The notes beneath the pieces were generated by a model that saw only the letters and a program-made list of their open reading frames with translations, did not search any database and was not told the DNA's origin. DNA of 64,000 nt from Thiofilum sp. (GTDB lineage Bacteria > Pseudomonadota > Gammaproteobacteria > Thiotrichales > Thiotrichaceae): the NCBI RefSeq assembly GCF_016711335.1, contig NZ_JADJTF010000001.1:2046001-2110000 (forward strand). The letters run 5' to 3'. Shown piece after piece: positions 1-8,636 of the stretch; the stretch's first letter is position 1; the number at the start of each line of letters is the position of its first letter. Position numbers and translations under genes: made by a program.

Positions 1-352
1 GATCAAAAGCAATACTATAATTCATTTGCTTTTGTTCACGCATGGTACGAATGGCAGCGATATTGTCATGAGGCATCGCTATAGCAATGACGGGAACGCT
101 GTTAGTAGCAGGGTCTTGTTTAAATTTGATTAAATCAGGAATTTCCTCCACACACCCCGGACAGTCAGTAGCCCAGAACACTACTAGATAAGGATTACCC
201 TTTAGGCTCGCCAATTCAATTTTCTCACCATCAATAGTGGTCACAGTGGCATTAGGTGCGGCTTGTAAGCCCCCAGAGGGCATAAAGAAAAAGAAGGCAA
301 TAGCAGCAGTGAGTACACCCAGTGCAATTAAGGCTTTAATATCGATTTTCAT
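1..352 (-). CDS. TlpA-like thiol-disulfide oxidoreductase (partial, 3' end outside window)
   Basis: Translating the minus strand from the ATG at 350-352 gives an N-terminal hydrophobic signal/anchor segment (about residues 8-24, rich in Ala, Ile and Phe). A thioredoxin-fold start follows, with the strand LVVFWATDCPGCVEEIP. The Cys-Pro-Gly-Cys in that strand is the redox-active CxxC site of TlpA/ResA-type periplasmic thioredoxins. About 117 residues are visible and the C-terminal half lies outside the window. Proteins of this family reduce or exchange disulfides outside the cytoplasmic membrane, often for cytochrome c maturation. No partner gene is visible, so the specific substrate is unknown. 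It is transcribed away from the bactofilin gene. Confidence 0.75.
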   Translation of the reverse strand, partial: MKIDIKALIALGVLTAAIAFFFFMPSGGLQAAPNATVTTIDGEKIELASLKGNPYLVVFWATDCPGCVEEIPDLIKFKQDPATNSVPVIAIAMPHDNIAAIRTMREQKQMNYSIAFD

Positions 353-819
353 AATGGAGTCAGTAGTTGTCCCAAGAAGAAAGACGTATTATACATGACA
401 TTTTTTCCAAAGCAGGATTTACAATAGCTAGTCCAGTAAATAGCACCTGCTCGACGCGGGCGCGGTAAACTCTTGGCTTAAGCTCGTTGCAATGCTTAAC
501 AGGTCTGTGGTTTTTAGTCTAAAATCTATGCAAGCACACATTAAAACGTAAACATTATGCGTCAAATAATGCTAACCTTGCACACCATAACACTAGCTTT
601 AAAATGGGCTAGGATGTAGTCGGAAATCCTCAACTTGTATTTTAGGTGGTAAGTGTTTTATCTACCTCATTGCAAGCGTGGCGAGAAAAATATAGCCAAA
701 ATCTAGATTACTTAGTCGTAGTCGATATGGCTCATTAACTTATAGTGGACATAGCAAAGAGGTTATTTAGCCGTAAATCTTAGGCGGCTAGACCAGTAAC
801 TAATTAGGAGTAAAAATTA
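353..819. other. intergenic region, no gene recognised
   Basis: This 467-base stretch separates the divergent thioredoxin-like and bactofilin genes. No ORF with convincing family similarity was seen. A Shine-Dalgarno-like AGGAG lies just before the bactofilin ATG. Promoters for both flanking genes presumably lie here, but none was assigned. Confidence 0.4.
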
Positions 820-1383
820 ATGTTTGGTAAGAGTTCTAAACCCGCCCCAGCGCCTGCCCCCATGCCCCTTCCAGCCGCTCCGCTGAGTCCTTCACCTACT
901 TTAAGTGCTCCCCTGCCAGTGAATACACAACCTCAAGAGCCTAAGGTACGCAGTGCCCGTGTTGATACCTTGATTGGTCGTGGTACTACCATTGATGGTG
1001 ATTTACAGTTTTCCGGTGGTTTACATATTGAGGGAACAGTTAAAGGTAATCTCATTGCTGAGAATGATGAGGCAACCCTCATTCTGAGTGAGCAAGGCCG
1101 TATTATTGGTGAAGTGCGTGTACCGAGTATGGTATTAAATGGCTCGATTGATGGCGATGTGTTTGCTCATGGCAAGGTTGAATTATTTGAAAAAGCGCGT
1201 ATTTGCGGTGATGTGTATTATAACCTGCTAGAAATGGCAGTAGGTGCTGAGGTGAATGGTAAATTAGTGCGCCAAAAACCTGATGCTAACAAAACTAAAC
1301 CTGTAGCTCCTGCTCTCCCCACTATTCCAGCTCCAACACCTGCTTTAGAGTCTCCGGTTGAGAACAATAATTCTGCTAATTAG
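820..1383 (+). CDS. bactofilin (polymer-forming cytoskeletal protein)
   Basis: The 187-residue product has the bactofilin plan. A disordered Pro/Ala-rich N-terminus (about residues 8-40) is followed by a right-handed beta-helical core (about 47-150) with regularly spaced Gly-hydrophobic repeats such as DTLIGRGTTIDGDLQFSGGL and HIEGTVKGNL. A second Pro-rich tail ends the protein. Bactofilins polymerise without nucleotide, often at the inner membrane, and help organise cell-wall enzymes and cell shape. The start is supported by an AGGAG about 9 bases upstream. A bactofilin directly before erpA is seen in several gammaproteobacteria. The precise cellular role is inferred from family membership. 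Confidence 0.9.
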   Translation: MFGKSSKPAPAPAPMPLPAAPLSPSPTLSAPLPVNTQPQEPKVRSARVDTLIGRGTTIDGDLQFSGGLHIEGTVKGNLIAENDEATLILSEQGRIIGEVRVPSMVLNGSIDGDVFAHGKVELFEKARICGDVYYNLLEMAVGAEVNGKLVRQKPDANKTKPVAPALPTIPAPTPALESPVENNNSAN

Positions 1384-1392
1384 CCTCCACCT

Positions 1393-1411
1393 AAAGGGCA
1401 TATTGCCCTTT
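1393..1411 (+). terminator. short stem-loop after the bactofilin gene
   Basis: AAAGGGCA and TGCCCTTT form a perfect 8-bp stem around a TAT loop, ten bases after the bactofilin stop. No clear U-run follows, so it may be a weak terminator or an mRNA-end stabiliser before erpA. Confidence 0.45.
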
Positions 1412-1464
1412 ATAGGTTAGGGTGTTAACGTCTTAGTATACTTTTTTAGTAGGAGATTTTTAGA

Positions 1465-1809
1465 ATGACAGTTGAGACCGCATCTCCTCTGCTTTTTACA
1501 GATGCAGCCGCTGCCAAGGTAAAGGCCTTAATTGCTGAAGAACGCAATGATGCACTCATGTTACGGGTATTCGTAACAGGGGGCGGTTGTTCAGGGTTCC
1601 AATATGGCTTTACTTTTGATGAAAGTGAAAATGAAGGCGATACTGCTGTGGAGAAAAATGGGGTTAAGCTTTTGATTGATCCTATGAGCTTTCAATACAT
1701 GGTAGGCGCTGAAATTGATTACACTGAAGGATTAGAAGGAGCACAATTTGTGATCCGTAATCCTAATGCCACCACGACTTGCGGTTGTGGCTCATCTTTC
1801 AGCCCCTAA
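1465..1809 (+). CDS. erpA: iron-sulfur cluster insertion protein ErpA (A-type carrier)
   Basis: The 114-residue protein matches the A-type Fe-S carrier family over its whole length. It has the three invariant cysteines, one in GGGCSGFQYGF and two in the C-terminal TTTCGCGSSF. These cysteines hold a [2Fe-2S] or [4Fe-4S] cluster that is handed to apo-enzymes, in particular those of isoprenoid synthesis (IspG/IspH) and respiration. The phrase LRVFVTGGGCSGFQYGF and the acidic middle segment favour ErpA over IscA or SufA. It is probably expressed alone or together with the bactofilin gene upstream. RBS: TAGGAG about 9 bases before the ATG. Confidence 0.93.
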   Translation: MTVETASPLLFTDAAAAKVKALIAEERNDALMLRVFVTGGGCSGFQYGFTFDESENEGDTAVEKNGVKLLIDPMSFQYMVGAEIDYTEGLEGAQFVIRNPNATTTCGCGSSFSP

Positions 1810-1827
1810 AGCCAGCTAAGCATATAG

Positions 1828-1857
1828 TTCCTTCATATCTCATTAGGTATGAAGGAA
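1828..1857. terminator. inverted repeat between convergent erpA and glnD
   Basis: TTCCTTCATA and TATGAAGGAA form a perfect 10-bp stem with a 10-base loop between two converging genes. Neither strand has a strong U-run directly after the stem, so calling it a bidirectional terminator is an inference from position. Confidence 0.5.
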
Positions 1858-1883
1858 GCCGTATAAAAAAATTAAGTCAATAA

Positions 1884-4523
1884 TTATAGTTTCAATGCTT
1901 CAGTAATACGCGCCCGAATATACTCTTGATCATAAGTCTCCGTAATCGGTTCACCATCGCGCCAAGTAATATAAAATACGTCTTCTGCTTGTTCGCCTAA
2001 TGTCGTAATCAACGCATTACGCACCGTTAAATCTAATTCATAAAACACTGCTCCCAAACGTGATAATAAGCCGGGCATATCACCCGTTCTTAATTCCATT
2101 TCAGTGAGGTGGCGCTCGCTATTCTGACGGAAATAAACCCGTGTAGGAATATCGAAATTACGCAGAATACGCGGACGGTGATGTTTGCGCGGTACGATCT
2201 CTGGAATAGTTAAATTATGCTTTAGGGTTTGAATCACATACTCTTCATCGTCTTTATTAATGAGCTGATTATTAGATCCTAATACATGCAGAGTATATAA
2301 ATCATGGTCGTCAATTGATACTAGGCGAGCTTGTACAATATTAAGATTTAATTGCTCCATCGTGGCAGCCACACGGAAAAATAAATCCCCTTTGTCATGT
2401 CCGTAAATAAATACTAGATTAATATTACCTGATGCGGTTTCACTTAATTGCACTACGGGTAAATTTTGTTCTGAATTGGTTAATAAACATTCTGCATGCC
2501 AACAAATGGATTCAACGGAGTGCTGTAATAAGTATTCCTCACCTAAACGATCCCATAGACTTTCACATTCATCAACTGAAAAACCTTCCTTAGTTAAACG
2601 TTCTAGCGCGGCACGTTTTTTCTCACTCACTAATGAATCAGTCTGACGCGAGTGCGGTATACGCGCTTGTAAATAGCGGCGCGTAGCATGATAAAGCTCA
2701 TGTAATAATGATTCTTTCCAGCCATTCCAGAGCTTAGGATTAGTGCCACGAATATCTGCGATAGTGAGTAAGAATAAATAATCTAAGCGGCTTTGTTCGA
2801 CAATTTGATCGGCAAAATCAGCAATCACTTCGGGGTCACTAATATCTTTACGTTGTGCGGTAACACTCATAATTAAATGATTGCGTACTAACCAGCTAAC
2901 TATTCCCGCATCATGTAAATCCATATTATGTTCACGGCAAAACTCATACGCATCTTTTGCGCCTAACTCAGAGTGATCGCCATTACGCCCTTTGGCTATA
3001 TCATGGAATAAACCCGCTAAATATAATAACTCTGGTTTTTGTAAATTGCGAAATACTTGGCTGCAAAAAGGCATCTCTTTTTCGCCTTTAGGGGTGCTGT
3101 AATTGCGTAAATTACGTAGTACCCAAAGCGTATGCTCATCCACAGTATATACATGGAATAAATCATATTGCATGCGCCCGACAATACTAGCGAAGGCAGG
3201 TATATAAGCGGCTAAAATACCCAAGCGATTCATCAGGCGCATCACAAAGGTAATACCGGTTTTTTGCTGGAGAATTTGGCGGAATATTTGCCGATGACGC
3301 GCTTGTTGCCTAAAGCTATTATCAATCCGATGCACATTGCGCCGAATTAAACGAATGGTATCGGGAGTTAGGCTAGTAATGCCTTGGGTAATTTGCATCA
3401 CTAAAAAAATTTCTAATAATGCAGTAGGGTAAAGAATAAAGGTATCTGGCGAGTTAACCGCTAAATAACTTCCATAACGTTGATAATGCTCCCCTAACAT
3501 CACAGGCGCAGGATAAGTTAGCATTAAGACTTTATCACGTAATACACCAATCAATACTTCAGTTAAGCGCTCCAGCTCGGTAATGGTACGGTAGTATTGG
3601 TGCATAAAAGCTTCGACCGCGATATTACGATTAGGGTCGTTATAACCAAAGGCCTGAGCAAGCGTATACTGATAATCAAATAATAAACGATCTTCTTTGC
3701 GCTTAGTGATTTCATGCAAGAGAAAACGAATACGCCATAAAAATGCCCGTCCGCGTTGTAAGGTACTATATTCACCCGGTTCTAATAATTGGTGCTCATG
3801 TAATTCTTGTAGAGATAATTGACCGTATTCGCGTTTAATAATCCAAGTGATCATTTGAATATCGCGCAATCCCCCGCGCCCTTCTTTTAGATTAGGTTCA
3901 ACACGATAAGAAGTATCACCGAATTTAATATGACGTTGTTTTTGTTCTTCTAGTTTAGCAAGGAAAAATTCTTGACTAGACCACATATTCTCAGGCGCGA
4001 TGATTTTATTGAGGGCTTCAAATAAATCATGGCTCCCTGTGACATAACGAGATTCAATTAAATTAGTAATAATGGTTAAATCTTGGCGAGCTACTGCCTC
4101 ACATTCTGGCAGGGTGCGTACACTATGCCCCACTTCTAAACCAATATCCCACAGCATAGTAATAAATTGCCCTAGCTTTTCACTACAATGGGGATCAGGT
4201 GTGGCTTTAAGTAAAATTAATAAATCAATATCGGATTGAGGGTGTAGCTCACGTCGCCCATAGCCCCCCACCGCAATTAAAGTAGCATTTAAATTAGCGG
4301 CTTCAGGTAAAATGTGCTCCCATAAATCTTTGAGCAAATTATCAATCACATGGGTATGAGCGTGCAGTAGGGTGCGAATATCCAAGCCAGCATTAAATTG
4401 CTGACTGAGTAATTCACGAGCTTGGTTTAAATAGTGGCGATAGTGTGGTGGACGCGAAGGCTCTGTTTTCAAAAAGGCTTGATATTGTCTAATAAATGCG
4501 TCAGTTTGCTCAAATACACTCAT
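1884..4523 (-). CDS. glnD: bifunctional [protein-PII] uridylyltransferase/uridylyl-removing enzyme
   Basis: GlnD senses glutamine and adds or removes UMP on the PII proteins, thereby setting glutamine synthetase activity and nitrogen gene expression. Visible domains in order are: a nucleotidyltransferase motif VGGYGRRELHPQSDIDLLIL (about residues 85-105); a PII-uridylyltransferase middle region; an HD hydrolase domain with HVYTVDEHTLWVLRNL and LAGLFHDIAKGRNGDHSELG (about 455-520); and two C-terminal ACT domains (about 695-879) that bind glutamine. The start is taken at 4523, where ATGA overlaps the map stop codon, giving 879 residues. An in-frame ATG at 4544 would add seven. The 4-base overlap indicates coupling to map. 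Confidence 0.95.
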   Translation of the reverse strand: MSVFEQTDAFIRQYQAFLKTEPSRPPHYRHYLNQARELLSQQFNAGLDIRTLLHAHTHVIDNLLKDLWEHILPEAANLNATLIAVGGYGRRELHPQSDIDLLILLKATPDPHCSEKLGQFITMLWDIGLEVGHSVRTLPECEAVARQDLTIITNLIESRYVTGSHDLFEALNKIIAPENMWSSQEFFLAKLEEQKQRHIKFGDTSYRVEPNLKEGRGGLRDIQMITWIIKREYGQLSLQELHEHQLLEPGEYSTLQRGRAFLWRIRFLLHEITKRKEDRLLFDYQYTLAQAFGYNDPNRNIAVEAFMHQYYRTITELERLTEVLIGVLRDKVLMLTYPAPVMLGEHYQRYGSYLAVNSPDTFILYPTALLEIFLVMQITQGITSLTPDTIRLIRRNVHRIDNSFRQQARHRQIFRQILQQKTGITFVMRLMNRLGILAAYIPAFASIVGRMQYDLFHVYTVDEHTLWVLRNLRNYSTPKGEKEMPFCSQVFRNLQKPELLYLAGLFHDIAKGRNGDHSELGAKDAYEFCREHNMDLHDAGIVSWLVRNHLIMSVTAQRKDISDPEVIADFADQIVEQSRLDYLFLLTIADIRGTNPKLWNGWKESLLHELYHATRRYLQARIPHSRQTDSLVSEKKRAALERLTKEGFSVDECESLWDRLGEEYLLQHSVESICWHAECLLTNSEQNLPVVQLSETASGNINLVFIYGHDKGDLFFRVAATMEQLNLNIVQARLVSIDDHDLYTLHVLGSNNQLINKDDEEYVIQTLKHNLTIPEIVPRKHHRPRILRNFDIPTRVYFRQNSERHLTEMELRTGDMPGLLSRLGAVFYELDLTVRNALITTLGEQAEDVFYITWRDGEPITETYDQEYIRARITEALKL

Positions 4524-5317
4524 TGTGCCATGCGTTCCTGCCAACCCTGTTCTTCTTGTCTTAGGGTAAGAATTTCAAAGCCCGTGTCAGTGACTAATAC
4601 GGTATGCTCCCATTGCGCGGATAATTTATGGTCTTTAGTCACCACTGTCCATTGATCAGGCAACACTTTAATATCGCGTTTGCCTTGATTGATCATAGGT
4701 TCAATGGTAAAGATCATCCCCGGCTCCATAATCACTTTATCATTATCAGCATTGTAATAATGTAATACTTGTGGGTCTTCATGGAATTTTGCCCCAATGC
4801 CATGACCACAAAACTCCTGAACTACACTACAGTTTTGACTGTGAGCATACGCTTGAATCGCTTTGCCGATAGCACTAAGTTTCACGCCCGGTTTGACTTG
4901 TAAAATACCTAAATACATGCAGCGTTGCGTAATGAGCGCTAAGCGTTTACCTGCTACGGTAGGTTCACCGACGGAAAACATTTTACTGGTATCGCCGTGA
5001 TAGCCATCCTTTAGGACTGTAATATCAATATTGACTTCATCACCTTTTTTGAGGCGTTTATCGCTTGGAATACCGTGGCACACCTGATGATTGATAGAGG
5101 TACAGATGGATTTAGGGAAAGGCGGTCGACCATAGTTTAAAGGTGCAGGAATCGCTTTTTGTACATTCACAATATAATCATGACAAAGAGTGTTTAGCTC
5201 ATCAGTACTCACACCGGGTTTTACATGCGGCTCAATCATCTCTAATACTTCGGCCGCGAGTCGCCCAGCAATTCGCATTTTTGCAATTTCTTCAGATGTT
5301 TTAATGGTAATAGTCAT
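4520..5317 (-). CDS. map: type I methionine aminopeptidase
   Basis: This 265-residue cytoplasmic dimetal hydrolase removes the initiator methionine from new proteins. All ligands of the pita-bread fold are present: Asp in EVNIDITVLKDGYHGDTSKMF (two), His in CGHGIGAKFHEDP, Glu in FTIEPMI and Glu in WEHTVLV. The substrate-binding His lies in NHQVCHGIP. The protein is about the size of E. coli MAP (264), with no N-terminal zinc-finger extension. It is divergent from rpsB, as in many proteobacteria, and is co-transcribed with glnD through an ATGA overlap. Confidence 0.96.
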   Translation of the reverse strand: MTITIKTSEEIAKMRIAGRLAAEVLEMIEPHVKPGVSTDELNTLCHDYIVNVQKAIPAPLNYGRPPFPKSICTSINHQVCHGIPSDKRLKKGDEVNIDITVLKDGYHGDTSKMFSVGEPTVAGKRLALITQRCMYLGILQVKPGVKLSAIGKAIQAYAHSQNCSVVQEFCGHGIGAKFHEDPQVLHYYNADNDKVIMEPGMIFTIEPMINQGKRDIKVLPDQWTVVTKDHKLSAQWEHTVLVTDTGFEILTLRQEEQGWQERMAQ

Positions 5318-5509
5318 GTGGCCGTAGGTTCCGGTAGCGCTATAAGGGGAATCATGGTATAAAGCGCCCGCGAATTTCGCAAATACTTGTTACTTTAAAT
5401 CCACACATACATCTGAAACCTGCCATTCAGGGTGCTCTAGATCACAATAGTCTGATGATTACTAGGGTTGAAGGTAGGGGTGTATGGAGGCATAACCCAG
5501 GAGTTAATC

Positions 5510-6292
5510 ATGCCTAAAGTTACCATGCGTCAAATGCTGGAAGCCGGTGTTCACTTCGGACACCAAACTCGTTATTGGAATCCTAAGATGGCTCCGTACA
5601 TCTTCGGTGAGCGCAATAAAATTCACATCATCAACTTAGAGCAAACTCTGCCTATGTTTAATGATGCGCTGAACTTTATCGGCAAATTAGCCTCCAAAAA
5701 CGGCAGAATTTTATTCGTTGGTACTAAACGCTCTGCTCGTGAAGCGATTCAAGATGCAGCACTTTCTTGCAGAATGCCTTATATCAATCACCGCTGGTTA
5801 GGCGGTATGTTGACCAACTTCAAGACTGTTAAGCAATCGATTCGTCGCTTAAAAGATCTGGAAAAGGGTATGGAAGAAGGCGCGATGATGCGCTTGAATA
5901 AAAAAGAAATCTTAATGCAACAGCGCGAACTCGAAAAATTAGAGCGCAGCTTGGGCGGCATTAAAGAAATGAAAGGTTTACCTGATGCGATTTTCGTGAT
6001 TGACGTGGGCTATGAAAAAATCGCCCTGCAAGAAGCGAGAAAATTAGGTATTCCAGTGATTGGGGTAGTCGATACCAATAACCCCTTAATCAATGTTGAT
6101 TATCCCATTCCCGGTAATGATGACGCGATTCGTGCTATTCAACTTTATGTCACAGCCGTAGCCGATACTATCAACGAGGCTCGTGCCACTATTACTAATC
6201 ATAGTGGTGCAGCAGAAGAGTCTGCGGAAGAAGAAGTTGAAGAAGAAGTCGTAGTCGCTGCTGATTTGGATGATGAAGCAGATCAAGACTAA
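5510..6292 (+). CDS. rpsB: 30S ribosomal protein S2
   Basis: S2 binds the 30S head/body junction and S1. The S2 signatures are present: VTMRQMLEAGVHFGHQTRYW at the N-terminus and PDAIFVIDVGYEKIALQEA in the middle. The C-terminal tail is very acidic (alternating Glu and Val, ending in Asp-rich residues), which is common in this family. The start is placed at 5510 (MPKVTMRQ) because CCAGGAG lies 7 bases upstream and the homologous N-terminus begins there. An in-frame start at 5468 would add 14 unlikely residues. The protein has 260 residues. First gene of the long plus-strand superoperon. Confidence 0.97.
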   Translation: MPKVTMRQMLEAGVHFGHQTRYWNPKMAPYIFGERNKIHIINLEQTLPMFNDALNFIGKLASKNGRILFVGTKRSAREAIQDAALSCRMPYINHRWLGGMLTNFKTVKQSIRRLKDLEKGMEEGAMMRLNKKEILMQQRELEKLERSLGGIKEMKGLPDAIFVIDVGYEKIALQEARKLGIPVIGVVDTNNPLINVDYPIPGNDDAIRAIQLYVTAVADTINEARATITNHSGAAEESAEEEVEEEVVVAADLDDEADQD

Positions 6293-6310
6293 TCAGTAAT
6301 GAATGTGCTC

Positions 6311-6339
6311 TGCGTGTTGGGTGTTGAACCCAATACGCA
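6311..6339 (+). other. stem-loop between rpsB and tsf
   Basis: TGCGT-G-TTGGGT pairs with ACCCAA-T-ACGCA around a short loop, forming a nearly perfect 12-bp hairpin 18 bases after the rpsB stop. No U-run follows, so it is more likely an attenuator or mRNA-stability element than a full terminator. E. coli also has a partial terminator in this gap. Confidence 0.5.
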
Positions 6340-6359
6340 TCCAACATGAGGATCAAAAA

Positions 6360-7241
6360 ATGGCTATTACCGCTAAAATGGTACAAGAACTGCGTGAGCG
6401 TACTGGCGCAGGGATGATGGATTGTAAAAAAGCGCTGACTGAAACCAATGGTGATATGGAAGCAGCGATTGATTTAATGCGTAAAACAGGCGCATTAAAA
6501 GCTGAGAAAAAGTCTGGACGGATTGCGGCTGAAGGTCGAGTCGTTATTAAAACCACTCCTGATAGCAAAGTAGCTGCTTTAGTAGAAGTGAATAGCGAAA
6601 CCGATTTCGTTGCTAAAGATACTAACTTTGTAGAATTTGCTGAAGCAGTGGCAGATGCACTATTAGCTAATCGCCCCGCTGATTTGGAAGCTGTAGCCGC
6701 TTTGCGCTTAGCTAGTGGTCAAACAGTGGAAGAAGCACGTACCGCATTAGTAGCTAAAATTGGTGAAAATATCCAAGTACGTCGTTTCCAAATTATTGAA
6801 GCCACTGAGGGTTCAATTGCCACTTATCTGCACAGCAATAATAAGATTGGTGTCGCGGTGAGTAGCACAGGCGATGCGGAATTAGGTAAAGATTTAGCTA
6901 TGCACATTGCTGCTGCTCGCCCCGTGTGTGTGGATGAGTCAGGTGTACCTGCTGATATTGTGGCGCGTGAACGTGACGTACAATTAGACATTGTAATGCA
7001 AAGTGGCAAAAGCCGTGAAATTGCTGAGAAAATGTTAGAAGGTAAGATGCGTAAGTTCTTAGCTGAACTCACATTATTAGGTCAAGCTTTCGTTAAAGAT
7101 CAAAACCAAACCATCGCACAACTGTTAAAGGCAAAAGGTGCTACAGTGGCAGGCTTCGTGCGTTTAGAAGCAGGTGAAGGGATTGAGAAGAAGCAAGAAA
7201 ACTTTGCTGATGAAGTAGCGCAAGCGGCTCAATCGGTCTAA
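6360..7241 (+). CDS. tsf: translation elongation factor Ts
   Basis: EF-Ts exchanges GDP for GTP on EF-Tu. The N-terminal UBA-like domain reads AKMVQELRERTGAGMMDCKK (about residues 4-23). The core carries the EF-Tu-contacting TDFVAKDTNF (about residues 81-90), followed by the dimerisation and C-terminal modules. The start at 6360 is preceded by ATGAGGATC and matches the family N-terminus. An upstream in-frame ATG at 6303 lies inside the preceding hairpin and is unlikely. The product has 293 residues, slightly above E. coli (283). Confidence 0.97.
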   Translation: MAITAKMVQELRERTGAGMMDCKKALTETNGDMEAAIDLMRKTGALKAEKKSGRIAAEGRVVIKTTPDSKVAALVEVNSETDFVAKDTNFVEFAEAVADALLANRPADLEAVAALRLASGQTVEEARTALVAKIGENIQVRRFQIIEATEGSIATYLHSNNKIGVAVSSTGDAELGKDLAMHIAAARPVCVDESGVPADIVARERDVQLDIVMQSGKSREIAEKMLEGKMRKFLAELTLLGQAFVKDQNQTIAQLLKAKGATVAGFVRLEAGEGIEKKQENFADEVAQAAQSV

Positions 7242-7262
7242 TAAGTAGCTGAGCTAAGCAAC

Positions 7263-7289
7263 AAAAAGGGGCAGTTATTGCCCCTTTTT
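7263..7289 (+). terminator. rho-independent terminator after tsf
   Basis: AAAAAGGGGCA pairs with TGCCCCTTTTT around a 5-base loop, giving an 11-bp stem with a U-rich 3' side, about 20 bases after the tsf stop. The A-tract/T-tract arrangement could also work on the opposite strand. Confidence 0.85.
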
Positions 7290-7354
7290 GCTATCAGACG
7301 TATCCAGACCTTTCAGGTTGTTTTACACTTACTAGCTGTTGTAAGGAATTTAGT

Positions 7355-8074
7355 ATGACTTTGCGCACTCAACCCCAACGTATCTTATTAAAACTCAGTG
7401 GCGAAGCTTTGATGGGGGAGCAAGACACGGGTATCGATCCGGTGATTTTGAATCGCGTAGGACGTGAGATTTTAGAAGTACAAGCTCAAGGCGTGCAGGT
7501 TGCCTTAGTGATTGGCGGGGGCAATCTGTTTCGTGGTGCAGGTTTAGCCGCAGCAGGTATGGATCGGGTACGGGGTGACCAGATGGGCATGCTAGCGACG
7601 GTGATGAACGCTATTGCTATGCAGGATTGCATCGAGCAACTAGGCGGACAATGTGATGTAATGACTGCTATGACGCTTGAGGGCATGACGGAACGTTTTA
7701 ATGCTCATGAAGCCAGAACACGTTTACAGCAGGGTAAGGTTGTGATTTGTGCGGCAGGTACGGGCAATCCTTTCTTTACTACCGATACGGCTGCTAGTTT
7801 ACGGGCGGTGGAGTTAAAAGCGGATTTGCTCTTGAAAGCCACTAAAGTCGATGGCATTTATACTAAAGATCCTAAAAAGCATGCTGATGCCGTGCGTTAT
7901 GAGCACTTAACCTTTAATGAGGCGATTGAGCAACAGTTAGGTGTGATGGATTTAACCGCAATGGTAATGTGTCGCGATAATCGACTACCCTTGTGTGTGT
8001 TTGATATGTTTGCAGCTAATGCCCTCACCGCTATTGTGCGTGGAGAGGCAATGGGTACTATGGTAGAGGTTTAA
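7355..8074 (+). CDS. pyrH: UMP kinase
   Basis: PyrH is the hexameric bacterial UMP kinase of the amino-acid-kinase fold and makes UDP. Motifs: RILLKLSGEALMG (phosphate binding, about residues 9-21), VIGGGNLFRGAGL (about 50-62), GTGNPFFTTDTAA (about 135-147) and LLKATKVDGIYTKDP (ATP region, about 158-172). The length of 239 is normal. A GTAAGGAATTT RBS precedes the ATG. frr follows after only 4 bases, indicating coupled expression. Confidence 0.96.
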   Translation: MTLRTQPQRILLKLSGEALMGEQDTGIDPVILNRVGREILEVQAQGVQVALVIGGGNLFRGAGLAAAGMDRVRGDQMGMLATVMNAIAMQDCIEQLGGQCDVMTAMTLEGMTERFNAHEARTRLQQGKVVICAAGTGNPFFTTDTAASLRAVELKADLLLKATKVDGIYTKDPKKHADAVRYEHLTFNEAIEQQLGVMDLTAMVMCRDNRLPLCVFDMFAANALTAIVRGEAMGTMVEV

Positions 8075-8078
8075 ATAC

Positions 8079-8636
8079 ATGCTAAACGATATTAAGAAAG
8101 ACGCTGAAGTACGAATGCAGAAAAGTATTGAAGCGCTTAAAGCCGCTTTTGTAAAAATTCGCACGGGACGCGCTCATCCTAGTTTATTGGATCATGTGAC
8201 GGTTGATTATTATGGTTCGCCAGTGCCCCTAAGCCAAGTGGCTAATATATCGGCTGAAGATGCTCGTACTTTGACAGTTACACCGTGGGAAAAACCTATG
8301 GTGGCAGTGATTGAAAAGGCTATTTTAAATTCCGACTTAGGCTTAAATCCGAATAGTGCCGGAACGACTATTCGTGTGCCTTTACCTCCTTTAACCGAAG
8401 AGCGGCGTAAAGACCTAGTGAAAGTAGTACGGGGTGAGGCAGAGGGGGCACGAGTCGCTATTCGTAATATTCGCCGTGATGCCAATGACAAATTAAAGAC
8501 CTTACAAAAAGATAAGCAAATTTCTGAAGATGAAGAGCGCCGTGGTCAAGAAGCGGTGCAAAAGGTAACTGACCAATATATTAAGGAAGTGGATGTCGTT
8601 TTAGAACGTAAAGAACAAGACTTAATGGCGGTGTAA
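8079..8636 (+). CDS. frr: ribosome recycling factor
   Basis: RRF splits post-termination ribosomes together with EF-G. The 185-residue protein is colinear with the family: N-terminal helix MLNDIKKDAEVRMQKSIEAL, KIRTGRAHPSLLDHVTVDYYG (about residues 27-47) and C-terminal helices with DEERRGQEAVQKVTDQYIKE. It is tRNA-shaped in known structures. Its stop codon overlaps the uppS start by one base (TAATG). Confidence 0.97.
   Translation: MLNDIKKDAEVRMQKSIEALKAAFVKIRTGRAHPSLLDHVTVDYYGSPVPLSQVANISAEDARTLTVTPWEKPMVAVIEKAILNSDLGLNPNSAGTTIRVPLPPLTEERRKDLVKVVRGEAEGARVAIRNIRRDANDKLKTLQKDKQISEDEERRGQEAVQKVTDQYIKEVDVVLERKEQDLMAV

Noticed and set aside
640..780. Possible gene remnant before the bactofilin (short frames coding SLQAWREKYSQN and TYSGHSKEVI)
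   Set aside because: Fragments are too short and need a frame change; no family could be supported.
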